A stretch of DNA of 64,000 nt from CAZTCJ01 sp964612085 (GCA_964612085.1 CAZTCJ010000004.1:38306-102305); one strand, 5' to 3'. Shown: positions 20,762-29,891, numbered from the stretch's first letter. The notes: generated by a model not told the origin, from the letters alone. Numbers and translations are program-made.

Positions 20762-22083
20762 TGGGGTTGCGTCTCTCTCTTGTCATGGCGGTCCTCGCCG
20801 CCGGTCTCGCGTTCGCCGCGCCTCAAGCCCATGCCCGCGCGTTCGAACCGGGCCAGACCATCGAACTGGTGACGCGGCTCGACGGCGTGCCGTCCTATGC
20901 CCGTCCCGGCGCCACGGAACGCGCCGTGCTGTTTCCGTCCGGAGCGCCCGTGGACGTGATCGCGCGCGATGCCTTCACCGGCTGGCTGCTCGTCTCCGGC
21001 AGGCGGCTTGAGGATGGTGCGCCCCATGACGGCTGGGTCGCGCCGGGCCTCATCGCCCCTGAAACCGTGCCGGAAGCAACTCCTGTTGCAGCCGCCCCGG
21101 CCCCTGAGGAAACCTCCCAACCGCCACAGCCCGTCCGCGCCGCCAAGGTAAACGCCCCAACGCCACCAGCTCGCAAGAGCCCGCCGGTTCCTCCGACCCC
21201 GTCCGTGCCTGCGAGCCGTCCGGTGACGGATCTTGGATGGTGCCCGGAACGGCCCTCGGCCCAAGCCGAGCCGGAGCGTTTGCGTGTCATGACATGGAAT
21301 CTGGGCGGGCTGACCGGTGACGATCCGGCTTTCGCGCAACGGGATTACGACCGGATCCGCTGTTACATCCGCCGCGCCGCGCCGGATGTGCTGGCCGTCC
21401 AGAATGTGGCCGATCGCGCGGCGCTCGCCCGCGTGGTGGATGAGGACATCTATGACATCCGCCTCACGGGCCGCTCCGTGCCGGACGGCGCTCCCGGCAA
21501 TACGGGCTTCGCGGTCAAGCGCGGCTTGAAGATCACCCAGTCCGCCGAGGCCGAGACACTCGACGTGACGGGTGAGGGCCGGCTGCCTTATGGAGCCCTG
21601 CTCTCCGTGTCCTTCGCGGAAGAAACGGTCACCGTGCTGAGCGTTCATCTGGCGGACGGCTGCCGGTCCAACAAAGACAAAGGACCGGCATGCGGGATCT
21701 TCCAGGATCAGAGCCGCGCGGTGGAGGACTGGATCGACGGGATCATGCATGACTCATCCGGCGCCGTCCTTCTTGTGGGCACCTTCAACCGGTATCTGGC
21801 TGCGCCCAAGGACAGGATCTGGGCCAAGTGGGACGACAAGCGTCCCCGGGACGCCAATCTGAGCAACCTGACGCGCCTGGTCAAACAGTCCTGCGGCGGG
21901 CAGGACACGGACGAAATCATCGATCACGTGATCGCGGACCGCAGCGCCATGGACTTCATCGATTTCGACCGGATGGACATCCGGCTTGTGGAATACCGTG
22001 CGGAGGACCAGTCCGTGGCGGACAAGCTGCCCGGCCATTGTCCGATCGCCTTGACGCTCACGCCACCCGAAGGGTTTTTCTAG
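20761..22083 (+). CDS. secreted endonuclease/exonuclease/phosphatase-fold protein
   Basis: About 440 residues. A signal peptide (residues 1-24, ending AHARA) is followed by an SH3-like segment (FEPGQTIELVTRLDGVPSYA), a Pro/Ala-rich linker (about 100-155) and an EEP domain beginning LRVMTWNLGGL. Seen catalytic-type motifs: MTWNLGG, LSVHLADG and a late DEIIDHVI; the usual GDFN appears as VGTFNRY, so the metal-binding Asp is replaced by Thr and activity may be changed or lost. Start chosen at the ATG that overlaps the AI-2E transporter stop. It ends four bases inside the convergent DsbA-family gene. Confidence 0.8.
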   Translation: MGLRLSLVMAVLAAGLAFAAPQAHARAFEPGQTIELVTRLDGVPSYARPGATERAVLFPSGAPVDVIARDAFTGWLLVSGRRLEDGAPHDGWVAPGLIAPETVPEATPVAAAPAPEETSQPPQPVRAAKVNAPTPPARKSPPVPPTPSVPASRPVTDLGWCPERPSAQAEPERLRVMTWNLGGLTGDDPAFAQRDYDRIRCYIRRAAPDVLAVQNVADRAALARVVDEDIYDIRLTGRSVPDGAPGNTGFAVKRGLKITQSAEAETLDVTGEGRLPYGALLSVSFAEETVTVLSVHLADGCRSNKDKGPACGIFQDQSRAVEDWIDGIMHDSSGAVLLVGTFNRYLAAPKDRIWAKWDDKRPRDANLSNLTRLVKQSCGGQDTDEIIDHVIADRSAMDFIDFDRMDIRLVEYRAEDQSVADKLPGHCPIALTLTPPEGFF

Positions 22084-22790
22084 GTCTCTGCCTGTGGATT
22101 GCGGCCGTAGGAGAGCTGGATGATGACGTTGAGCAGTTCATCTTTGTCCTGGGCGCCCACCAGCCCGTAGCGGCCGTTGAAGATATAGGTCGGCACGCCC
22201 TTGACCCCGAGCTGATAGGCCAGGGTCACGTCCCGCAGGATCCGGTCCTTGTCGGCGTCGCCGTCCAGCAGATCGGCGATCAGCGAGGTGTTCATGCCGG
22301 CCTCGCGGGCAAGGCAGATCAGCACGCCCTTGTCGCCCAGATCGGCGCCTTCCTCGAAATAAAGCTCGAACAGCCGCTTGATCACGTGACCCTGCACGCC
22401 CGCTTCGCTGGCCCACAGGCTGACGCGATGGGCATTCATGGTATTGGGCACGCGCGCGATCTGGTCGAACTGGAAGGCGATGCCGTCCTTCGCGCCTTCC
22501 TTGGCGATGACATCGTAGACCTGCTTGGCGCGGGCCGGATCGCCATGTTTCTCGGCGATATACGCCATCCGGTCGACGCCTTCCGGCGGCAGATTGGGAT
22601 CGAGGAAAAAGGGCCGCCAGCGTACGGTGACCGGCCAGCCCGGCAGCCAGATATCGACCACATGATCCAGGCGCTTCTTGCCGATATAGCACCAGGGGCA
22701 GACCACATCCGACACCACGTCGATGCGCACCGCGTAATCCCCGGGGGGGATTTCGACCTTTTTCTTGGATTTCTTACCCTTTTTCGCCAT
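22080..22790 (-). CDS. DsbA-family oxidoreductase (FrnE-like)
   Basis: A 236-residue cytoplasmic protein of the FrnE/2-hydroxychromene-2-carboxylate-isomerase-related group. It has a Lys-rich start (KKGKKSKKK), then DVVSDVVCPWCYIGKKRLD with the redox CPWC at residues 31-34, and the cis-Pro region GVKGVPTYIFNGRYGLVGAQ. Members reduce or isomerise disulfides or act in oxidative-stress responses. No signal peptide is seen. Convergent with the EEP gene by a four-base overlap; the PopA-like gene ends 43 bases upstream on the same strand, so the two could share a transcript. Confidence 0.88.
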   Translation of the reverse strand: MAKKGKKSKKKVEIPPGDYAVRIDVVSDVVCPWCYIGKKRLDHVVDIWLPGWPVTVRWRPFFLDPNLPPEGVDRMAYIAEKHGDPARAKQVYDVIAKEGAKDGIAFQFDQIARVPNTMNAHRVSLWASEAGVQGHVIKRLFELYFEEGADLGDKGVLICLAREAGMNTSLIADLLDGDADKDRILRDVTLAYQLGVKGVPTYIFNGRYGLVGAQDKDELLNVIIQLSYGRNPQAET

Positions 22791-22833
22791 GGCCTCTAGC
22801 GTAATGGATGCGGAAGGGCAGAACCATCCCGGC

Positions 22834-24201
22834 TTAATAGCGGATGCTGTCCAAGGCTCTGGTCAACATCTCGCGGGGCGAGTCTTCCTCGCCGCTGACG
22901 ACGACGGCCGAGCGCGGCACGATTTCGACCACATTGCCTTGCACGCCTTCGAAGGCGGTGGCGGACAAGGCGCCCACGACCCGGCGCACCGTCTGGGTGG
23001 CCGCATCGCGCGGCGTGTTGGGCATGGCGACGGCCACATGGCGGGGCCCGACCCGGGCCTTGAAATCGCTGGCGCGGGTCAGGCCCGCGACCATGGCGGC
23101 GGCATCCCGGAACACGCTGTCGCTCGTCGCGATCAAAGGGCCGTCGCCGCACATGGCCTGGCCGATCTCGATCACCATCACCGACCAGGCGCGCGGGCTG
23201 GCGCGCTGATCTTCCAGGCATTGCATGATGTAGCGCTCGAAGACCTGCGGGTTGCTCAAGCCGGTCAACGGGTCCGTCAGCGGGCCGGGCTGGGCGGCGT
23301 TCAAGGTCGCGCCCAGCGCCTTGCGCATGACGCTTTCGGTCAAGAACGTCCGGATACGGTCGGCCCAGTCCTCGCCTTCGAGCGGACGGAAGACGATATC
23401 GGTCACACCCGCCCTGAGCGCGGTCTGGGTATCCCGCAGGCCCGTGCGCGGCGCCAGGATCACCACAGGGGTCGGCACCAGACGCGGATTGCGCCTGAGC
23501 GCCGAGACTACAGGCAAAAAGCCCTCCACGCTGTCGCGGGCCGACAGCACCAGCACGTCGAAGGCATGGCGGCTCAAGTAATCGACCGTCATAGTGGGCG
23601 TGAAGGCGCCGACGATCAGAGTGCGGTCATCGGCGAACAGGGATTCCACCGTGGCATATTCCGGTCCCGGATCGCCCGCGAACAGAATGGTCGCGTCGCG
23701 CTTGGCGCAGACCCCAGCCATATCGGCGGGCTGTTCCGGCTCGTGGCCGAGGGCGGAGAACACCGCATGGCGCCGCCGCCATTCGTCCGCCATGGTCTTG
23801 ACCCGGATCATGGCCGCCAGGCGCAGGCGCACATGGCGTTCGACCGCCGTTTCCTTGATGGTGGAGGTGGCCTCGAAGGGCGCGCCGTCCGCATAGGCCC
23901 GCAGGTTGGGCGGGCGCTGGGCCTGATCGCGGGTGAAATCGGGCTCCAGCAGCAGGAGCGGCAGGCCCGGCATCTCGTTGCGCCCGCGCAGCAGATCGGT
24001 CAGGACCTTGGGGTCGAAGCCCGCTTCCACCAGCGCGCAATCGGCCCGGTAAAGACGCGCCTGGGCAAGCGCCGTGCCCGGATCGACCAGGACGCTGTCG
24101 TAACCGAGGGCGCGCACCATCTGAGACCAGGCGGACGACCGGTCCCGGTCGGTCGAGACAATGAGCACGCGCGCTTTCGCATCCATTAGTGGGATCGCCA
24201 T
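22834..24201 (-). CDS. REC-REC-GGDEF protein with degenerate active sites (PopA-like c-di-GMP effector)
   Basis: A 455-residue cytoplasmic protein: REC-like domain (about 10-130), a second REC-like domain (about 168-290) and a GGDEF domain (about 305-455, entry motif LTDPLTGLSN). The GGDEF signature is replaced by GPRHV (385-389), but the inhibitory-site motif RxxD is intact as RASD (376-379), with the same spacing as in PleD. The phosphoacceptor positions of both REC domains are not Asp (Glu59 and Ser220 by my alignment). This is the layout of Caulobacter PopA, which binds c-di-GMP and helps CtrA proteolysis; PleD is the catalytic relative. I start at MAIPLMD (GGAG five bases upstream). PopA orthology is likely but unproven. 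Confidence 0.8.
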   Translation of the reverse strand: MAIPLMDAKARVLIVSTDRDRSSAWSQMVRALGYDSVLVDPGTALAQARLYRADCALVEAGFDPKVLTDLLRGRNEMPGLPLLLLEPDFTRDQAQRPPNLRAYADGAPFEATSTIKETAVERHVRLRLAAMIRVKTMADEWRRRHAVFSALGHEPEQPADMAGVCAKRDATILFAGDPGPEYATVESLFADDRTLIVGAFTPTMTVDYLSRHAFDVLVLSARDSVEGFLPVVSALRRNPRLVPTPVVILAPRTGLRDTQTALRAGVTDIVFRPLEGEDWADRIRTFLTESVMRKALGATLNAAQPGPLTDPLTGLSNPQVFERYIMQCLEDQRASPRAWSVMVIEIGQAMCGDGPLIATSDSVFRDAAAMVAGLTRASDFKARVGPRHVAVAMPNTPRDAATQTVRRVVGALSATAFEGVQGNVVEIVPRSAVVVSGEEDSPREMLTRALDSIRY

Positions 24202-24461
24202 CTCTGCTCCCATAGGCACACTCCGGCCCGGAGCGGCGCTGTGCCGTTCCGGGACATTGTGCCGAAACACATGAAGCACCGTCCGTTGCCGGACGGCGGC
24301 GACCCCTCGATTGGAATTTTCCGCAGGCGGCGCACCTCCCCGGACGCCCGCGCGAATCGTTCCCATTATGGGCGCAAACAGGCGCGCCTGCCAATGCTTG
24401 ACGGCGTGGCCAAGCCCCGAAACCATGGTCAGGATGACAGGACCGGCAGCGGGAGCGACGC

Positions 24462-25226
24462 GTGAGTGCATTCCAGACGGATTTAAGCGGATTGACGGCT
24501 TTGGTGACAGGGGCTTCGAGCGGGCTGGGCGCGCGCTTTGCCCAGGTGCTGGCCCAAGCCGGAGCCCGTGTGGCGATCACCGCCCGGCGCGCCGACCGGC
24601 TCGGCGATCTGGAGCGCTCGATCCGGGAGGCGGGCGGCACGGCCGCGAGCGTTGCGTTGGATGTGACCGATCCCGCGACGATCGCGCCCGCCATCGACCG
24701 GGCGGAAGCGGCCTTGGGGCCGGTCCAGATCCTGATCAACAATGCGGGCATGAATATCCAGTCCTTCGCCACCGATCTGTCGGTTGAGGATTACGACCGG
24801 ATCATGGACACCAATGTGCGCGGCGCGTTCCTGATGGCCCAGGAGGTCGGCAGGCGGATGATCGCGCGGGGCGAGGGTGGGCAGATCGTCAACATCGCGT
24901 CCATTGGCGCGGAAAAGGTGCTGCCGGGTCTCGTGGCCTACTGCATGTCCAAAGCGAGCGTGGCCATGATGACGAAGGCGCTGGCACGGGAATGGGCGCG
25001 CCACGGCATCAATGTCAATGCTCTGTGTCCGGGCTATATCACCACGGAGATCAATGCAGACTGGTTCAAGAGCGACGGCGGCCAGAAGCAGGTGAAGGGT
25101 TTCCCCCGCAAGCGCCTGGGCGTACCGGAGGATCTGGACGGCGCGATCCTGCTCTTGGCTTCGCCCCAGTCGCGTTTCATGACGGGGTCCATCGTCACCG
25201 TGGATGACGGCCAGTCACTGGGATAA
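24462..25226 (+). CDS. SDR family oxidoreductase
   Basis: A 254-residue classical short-chain dehydrogenase. Seen: the cofactor loop TGASSGLG, the structural NNAG, the catalytic Ser in NIASIGAE and the active-site YCMSK (Tyr/Lys), then LCPGYITTEI and a C-terminal DDGQ. The basic ARRADRL after beta-2 suggests NADP(H). The start is a GTG at 24462. Divergent from the PopA-like gene with about 260 bases between them. Members often reduce 3-oxoacyl or other carbonyls; the substrate is not predictable. Confidence 0.9.
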   Translation: MSAFQTDLSGLTALVTGASSGLGARFAQVLAQAGARVAITARRADRLGDLERSIREAGGTAASVALDVTDPATIAPAIDRAEAALGPVQILINNAGMNIQSFATDLSVEDYDRIMDTNVRGAFLMAQEVGRRMIARGEGGQIVNIASIGAEKVLPGLVAYCMSKASVAMMTKALAREWARHGINVNALCPGYITTEINADWFKSDGGQKQVKGFPRKRLGVPEDLDGAILLLASPQSRFMTGSIVTVDDGQSLG

Positions 25227-25239
25227 CAACGATCCGAAA

Positions 25240-25491
25240 TCAGTCGCCGGACGATCCGTCGCTGTCCCGCTCCATGGACATGATGCCTGTGCCCATGGAC
25301 AGGCTGCCGAAGGTGATCGCGAACAGAAACATCATCAGAACAAGCGCCAGCCAGTTCGTCTCGGGCTCGAAGAGAAGCTGGCGCAGATTGGCCACATTCA
25401 TCGCAATGAGAATGGCGAGCAGGATCCAGCCGATGACGATGCCGAAGGCCAGGTGAATCGCCAGAAAGCGCAGAAGGGGATTTTTCGGCAT
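25240..25491 (-). CDS. small two-span membrane protein
   Basis: An 83-residue protein with two strong hydrophobic segments (about 8-32 and 45-68) and a polar, acidic tail RDSDGSSGD. The motif MGTGIMSM lies after the second span. Similar short proteins are frequent in alphaproteobacteria and unassigned. It lies on the strand opposite to the SDR gene, 13 bases from its stop. I can assign no function. Confidence 0.65.
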   Translation of the reverse strand: MPKNPLLRFLAIHLAFGIVIGWILLAILIAMNVANLRQLLFEPETNWLALVLMMFLFAITFGSLSMGTGIMSMERDSDGSSGD

Positions 25492-25574
25492 GCTTGATCC
25501 TCAAATCATGCCTGGACCTTAACCGGACAGGGTGTGTCCTGGCCAGAGAACAGATAGACCAGGCCACACAACAG

Positions 25575-25600
25575 AAAAGGGCGGCCCTGAGACCGCCCCT
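25575..25600 (-). terminator. intrinsic terminator after the bactofilin-like gene
   Basis: On the minus strand GGGCGG and CCGCCC (25579-25598) form a six-pair stem with an eight-base loop, followed by TTTT. It stands about 30 bases past the stop of the gene at 25629-26768. Confidence 0.75.
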
Positions 25601-25628
25601 TGCCGCCAGTATCGAAACTACGGTCGCG

Positions 25629-26768
25629 TTACACCGCCTCGGCCGGTGTTTGCTTCTTCTGGAAGATCGCCGCCCCCAGGGCGCCGACACCGGTCAACAG
25701 CGCGATGATGGTGATGCCGGAACCGAGCAGCGGCACGGCGGAAAGCACCATCAGCACAATGAGCGTCACCGCCAGATAAAGGATCTGCTGGCCCTTGGAC
25801 ACGGGCGCGTCCGCGTTGCGCAGCAGCAGGCGGGAAATCCCGATGGCCGCCGCCAGATAGCCGAAGAACAGCAGGATCGGATAAAGCACCAGCATGATCA
25901 GGCCGAAGGGCAGGCCGATAATCGTCGCGATCAGGAAGATCGCCAGCACCGGAATGAACACCACGGACAGAAAGCCGAGGCCCAGACTGCGGAACGGATG
26001 GGCCGAGAGCGTCGCCACCGCCCGGTCCGTCAGATTGGGGAACAGCACGATCAGGATGATGCCGCCCAGAAGCGCCCACAGGCCGGAAATGATGCTGCCC
26101 GCGATCGACGGCCCGTGATGATAGCCGGGGCCCCAGACCTTGAAGGCCGTGTCCCATTCCGCCGCGACGCTGGGGCTGTACTCATATTCGTAAGAGCCGT
26201 TGACCTTGGATTCGTCGATCTCCGGACGTTCCGGTCCACGGACGATCAGATTGCCGCTGATCCGGGCATTGGGACCCAGGCGCAGATCGCGCACATGGGC
26301 TTCCACATCGCCGTAAACGAGGCCGGTGATCTCGACATCGCCGCCAGCCACCTCGAAGTCCTGTTCCGCGATGCCGGCGAAGCGGACCGAGCCGCCTGCC
26401 ACTTCGATATCGCCGCCGATGACGGAATTGGCGGAGACCTCCACATCGCCACCCGCGACCGAGACGCCGCGTCCGACCGTAGCGTCGATATCCACATTGC
26501 CGCCGATAGCCTTGATGCCGCCGGTCACCGATCCGCTGACGGAGAGATTGCCGCCGACCATATTGATATTGCCGTCCACATTGCCGTCGACCGTGACATT
26601 GCCGCCGACCACATTGATGTCGCCGTCGAGATCGCCGGAGAGATCGACACCGCCGCCGATCCGGGTGATGGCCGAGGCGGGTGCCGCCGCCAGAACCAGT
26701 GCGGTCAGTCCGGCCAGCAGGGCCGCGCCCAGGCGTGCCGGTATTCCAATCGTTCGCGTGTCCGTCAT
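25629..26768 (-). CDS. exported bactofilin-like repeat protein with C-terminal membrane domain
   Basis: A 379-residue protein: signal peptide (to about residue 33, APASA), then about 140 residues of short repeats of the GGNVxVDGNVDGNINMVGG type, as in the right-handed beta-helix of bactofilins (polymer-forming cytoskeletal proteins), a linker, and a C-terminal block of four or five membrane segments (from about residue 225). Unlike true bactofilins it has a signal peptide and a membrane domain, so the beta-helix should face the periplasm. The family is known only as polymer-forming-like envelope proteins; assembly into filaments is inference. A good terminator follows. Confidence 0.75.
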   Translation of the reverse strand: MTDTRTIGIPARLGAALLAGLTALVLAAAPASAITRIGGGVDLSGDLDGDINVVGGNVTVDGNVDGNINMVGGNLSVSGSVTGGIKAIGGNVDIDATVGRGVSVAGGDVEVSANSVIGGDIEVAGGSVRFAGIAEQDFEVAGGDVEITGLVYGDVEAHVRDLRLGPNARISGNLIVRGPERPEIDESKVNGSYEYEYSPSVAAEWDTAFKVWGPGYHHGPSIAGSIISGLWALLGGIILIVLFPNLTDRAVATLSAHPFRSLGLGFLSVVFIPVLAIFLIATIIGLPFGLIMLVLYPILLFFGYLAAAIGISRLLLRNADAPVSKGQQILYLAVTLIVLMVLSAVPLLGSGITIIALLTGVGALGAAIFQKKQTPAEAV

Positions 26769-26919
26769 GTCAAAACCCCCGTGAAAATCGTGGCCCTTCG
26801 GAACGCGCCCCCACGCGCTCGCTCATCATGAGATTATACTATCCCCAGTTGGGTCTGACACCCGTACCAAATTGAGATGGGGAATTTGACCGTCTGCGCT
26901 TCGCATTTGCGAAAAGCTG

Positions 26920-28464
26920 TCAGGTTCCGTCGGACGGCGCGACGAGGCCGGGCAGGGCGCGGCGGATCACCTTACCATTGGCGGTGCGGGGCAGGGCCTC
27001 GACGAAAACGATTTCGCGCGGGCATTTGTAGGGCGCCAGCCGCTCTCGCGCGAAGCGGGTCAACTCGTCCGATGTGGGCGGTGTTTCGCCGGCCACGACG
27101 AACGCCGCGATCACCGACACGCCATTGCCCACGGAAAGTTCCGTCACGGCCACTTCCGCCACCCCCGGATGAGTGTTGAGCGCGGCTTCCACCTCTTCCG
27201 GCGACACCCGGTAGCCGAAGGCGTTCATCAGATCGTCGTGGCGGCCGTGGAAGATCACATAGCCGTCGTCATCGAGAGCGGCGAGATCGCCGCCCACGAA
27301 CCATTCGCCGCGATAGACCTGGCTTTCCTCCTCCGGACGGTTCCAGTAGCCGAGCATCAGTCCGGGGTCGGAGCGGTGCACCGCAAGCAGGCCGGTTTCG
27401 CCGGGGGGCAGCGGCTCCGGCGGGCCGTCCATGGGCAGAATGGCGATGCGCCGTCCCGCTTGCGGTTTGCCCGGACTGCCGGGCTTGCGCGGCACGGATG
27501 GAGAGGACGAGATATAAGTCGAGCATTCGCTCATGCCCAGGGCCTCGTAAAGCGCCGTGCCGGTCGCCTGCATCCAGGACTCCGCCAGCGCGTCGTTGAG
27601 CGCTTCCCCCGCCGTCAGCCCATGGCGCAGGGAGGCGAGGTCGTGGGCGGAGAGATCGGCATATTTCAGGATCTGCCGGTAGAGCGACGGCACGGCGGCG
27701 AACAGACTCGCCTTGTACCGCGCGATCAGCAGCGGCCAGACCGCCGGGTCTTTCGGTCCGTTATAGATCACCGTGGTCGCGCCATTGGCCCAAGGGTCGG
27801 TGAGCCCGACGCCCAGCGTATAGGTCCAGTTGAAGGCGCCCGCATGGAGCACGATGTCGTCGCTGGCGATGCCGTACCAGCCCTGATACATGGGCCGCCG
27901 TCCCCAGGCGGAGCGATGGGCGTGCAGCACGCCTTTGGGCAGGCCGCTGGTGCCGGAGGTGTAAACGAGAAAGGCGGGATCGTCCGTATGGGTCTCGCCA
28001 TAGGGGGCGGCTGTCGTCCGCGCCTTGAACGCCTCGATATCGGGCTGGCGGATCACCCGCACGGGTTCGGGCAGATCCTCAAGCGCCAGGCTGTCGGAGA
28101 CGGCAAGGGCGGCGGCGCCTGAGTCCTCCAGCATGAAGCGGGCCTCACGCGGCGTCAGTTGGGCGGAGGTCGGCACCGCGACGAGACCAGCGGCGATGGC
28201 GCCGAAAAACATCAACGGATAGTCGCTGGTATTCTCCATGCGGATCATGAGGCGCGCGCCGGGCTCGAGCCCCAGGCCGGTCAGGCCCGCCGCCACCTTG
28301 CGCACCGCCTCGTCCAGCGCCCCATAGGTCCAGCGCTCCTCCGCGTCTGGGGTGCCGCCCGTATCATGGACCACGATCAGCGCGGTCTTGTGCGCATCGC
28401 GGGGCGGTCCGGCTCCAAGGCAATAGCGCGCCAGGTTGAAACGCTGAGGGCAGGGCTCTGTCAT
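26920..28464 (-). CDS. acyl-CoA synthetase (AMP-binding, benzoate-CoA ligase-like)
   Basis: A 514-residue adenylate-forming ligase that activates a carboxylic acid to its CoA thioester. Seen: the P-loop VYTSGTSGLPKGVLHAHRS near residues 165-185, the A5 region YEALGMSEC, the A7 region YRGEWFVGGDLAALDDDGY, and the A8 GRHDDLMNAFGYRVSPEEVE, followed by the catalytic lysine region PRTANGKVIRR. The motif set and length fit the benzoate/medium-chain CoA-ligase group. Divergent from tyrA. The substrate (aromatic or medium-chain acid) is open. Confidence 0.9.
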   Translation of the reverse strand: MTEPCPQRFNLARYCLGAGPPRDAHKTALIVVHDTGGTPDAEERWTYGALDEAVRKVAAGLTGLGLEPGARLMIRMENTSDYPLMFFGAIAAGLVAVPTSAQLTPREARFMLEDSGAAALAVSDSLALEDLPEPVRVIRQPDIEAFKARTTAAPYGETHTDDPAFLVYTSGTSGLPKGVLHAHRSAWGRRPMYQGWYGIASDDIVLHAGAFNWTYTLGVGLTDPWANGATTVIYNGPKDPAVWPLLIARYKASLFAAVPSLYRQILKYADLSAHDLASLRHGLTAGEALNDALAESWMQATGTALYEALGMSECSTYISSSPSVPRKPGSPGKPQAGRRIAILPMDGPPEPLPPGETGLLAVHRSDPGLMLGYWNRPEEESQVYRGEWFVGGDLAALDDDGYVIFHGRHDDLMNAFGYRVSPEEVEAALNTHPGVAEVAVTELSVGNGVSVIAAFVVAGETPPTSDELTRFARERLAPYKCPREIVFVEALPRTANGKVIRRALPGLVAPSDGT

Positions 28465-28508
28465 GCTATGGTCCGCTTTTCCATGATCGGGGCTGAAGGA
28501 TAAAGACT

Positions 28509-29285
28509 ATGACATCGCTGGGGCTTATCGGGGTCGGCGCGTTCGGCGGCTTCATGATTCCGCATCTCGCACCCCATTTCCAAATCCGCGCTTACGACGC
28601 GGCGGCGGATCTTGCCCATTATGCCACGCGTTTCGGGATCGAACCGGCGGATCTTGAGGCCTGCGCCCAGGCGGATGTGGTGGTGATCGCCACGCCGGTC
28701 CAGACCATTGAGGACATGGCGCGAACGGTCGCGCCCCATGTGAAGCCCGGCGCGCTCGTTCTCGATGTGGGCTCGGTCAAGATCAAGCCCGCCCAGGCGC
28801 TCAGCCAGCATATCCCGGCCCATGCGGATATCGTCTGCACCCATCCCCTGTTCGGTCCCCAGAGTGCGCAAGAGGGCGTGGAAGGCTTAAAGATTTCTAT
28901 CTGTCCGGTGCGCGGCGACCGCCAGGATTGTGTCGTGCGCTTCTTGAGCGAAGTATTGGAGCTTCAGGTGATCGTGACCACGCCGGAGGCCCATGACCGC
29001 CAGCTCGCTTATGTGCAGGGCCTGACCCACCTGATCGGCCAGACGCTGCTCGCCATGCCGCTTGAGAGTTTCGATCAGACCACGGTGAGTTTCGATCTCA
29101 TGCGCGAGGCGGTGAGTTTCATCAAAGGCGATTCCCGCCAGCTCTTCGAGGCGATCGAGACGGAAAATCCGTTCGCGGCGGATGTGCGCAAGGCGTTTTT
29201 CGAGGCGGTTGCCAAGCTCGAAGAGGATCTGAGTGCCCATCCCGAACCGGGCCGTGGGGCCGGGACAGGACCGGCTCTGTCATGA
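28509..29285 (+). CDS. tyrA: prephenate/arogenate dehydrogenase family protein
   Basis: A 258-residue dehydrogenase of tyrosine biosynthesis. Seen: the NAD-binding GLIGVGAFGGFM at the start, VVIATPVQTI, DVGSVK and the HPLFGPQSA motif that holds the conserved His of the TyrA family, then the helical dimer domain with LTHLIGQTL. There is no ACT or chorismate mutase domain, so this is the short monofunctional type. Its stop overlaps the start of the DUF924 gene (ATGA). Whether it prefers prephenate or arogenate cannot be read from the sequence. Confidence 0.88.
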   Translation: MTSLGLIGVGAFGGFMIPHLAPHFQIRAYDAAADLAHYATRFGIEPADLEACAQADVVVIATPVQTIEDMARTVAPHVKPGALVLDVGSVKIKPAQALSQHIPAHADIVCTHPLFGPQSAQEGVEGLKISICPVRGDRQDCVVRFLSEVLELQVIVTTPEAHDRQLAYVQGLTHLIGQTLLAMPLESFDQTTVSFDLMREAVSFIKGDSRQLFEAIETENPFAADVRKAFFEAVAKLEEDLSAHPEPGRGAGTGPALS

Positions 29286-29824
29286 CGGTCACGCCTGAGG
29301 ATGTGCTGACCTTCTGGTTCGAGGAGGCAGGGCCGAAACGCTGGTACAAAAAGGATCCGGCCTTCGATGCGCTGGTCGCGGACCGCTTCGAGGCGAGTGT
29401 GCTGGCGGCGAAACAAGGCGCGCTCGACCATTGGCAGCAGACACCGCTCGGGGTCTTGGCGCTGGTGATCCTGCTCGATCAGGTCACGCGCAATATCTAT
29501 CGGGACCGGCCGGAGGCCTTCGCCTGCGATGCGAAAGCCCGCGCGGTGGTCCATGGGGCCATGGCGGCGGGTCATGACCGGCAGCTGACGGCCGAACAGC
29601 GCCATTTCCTCTATATGCCGTTCATGCATAGCGAGGATCTGGCCGACCAGGACCGGGCGGTAGCGCTGGGCCGGGATCTCGACGGCGAAGATTTCCTGAA
29701 ATATGCGGAACTGCATCGGGAGGTGATCGTCCGCTTCGGGCGCTTTCCCCACCGCAACGCGGCGCTCGGACGGGAGACCACGGACGAAGAGCAAGCCTGG
29801 CTCGACGCGGGCGGCGGGTTTTAG
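29282..29824 (+). CDS. DUF924 family protein
   Basis: A 180-residue cytoplasmic helical protein with the full DUF924 pattern: VLTFWFEEAGPKRWYKKD at the start, LALVILLDQVTRNIYRD, HFLYMPFMHSEDL and FGRFPHRN. The fold is TPR-like and the function unknown; many bacteria carry one copy. Translationally coupled to tyrA (four-base overlap) and followed by a two-way terminator, so tyrA-DUF924 forms a closed unit. Confidence 0.92.
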   Translation: MTVTPEDVLTFWFEEAGPKRWYKKDPAFDALVADRFEASVLAAKQGALDHWQQTPLGVLALVILLDQVTRNIYRDRPEAFACDAKARAVVHGAMAAGHDRQLTAEQRHFLYMPFMHSEDLADQDRAVALGRDLDGEDFLKYAELHREVIVRFGRFPHRNAALGRETTDEEQAWLDAGGGF

Positions 29825-29836
29825 AGGTCTCAAAAG

Positions 29837-29866
29837 AAAGGGGGCCCCGCGTGGGAGCCCCTTTCC
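29837..29866. terminator. bidirectional intrinsic terminator
   Basis: AAAGGGG (29838-29844) pairs with CCCCTTT (29858-29864), with inner GC pairs and one mismatch. On the minus strand the stem is followed by TTCTTTTG; on the plus strand the tail is CCAATA. It sits between the converging DUF924 and Ala/Asp-rich lipoprotein genes and can serve both. Confidence 0.7.
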
Positions 29867-29891
29867 AATACTCTCAGTACGGCGCTGCCGG

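Noticed and set aside
24202..24471. Upstream extension of the PopA-like gene to 24471
   Set aside because: It has no REC features, overlaps the SDR start, and a good ribosome site stands before 24201.
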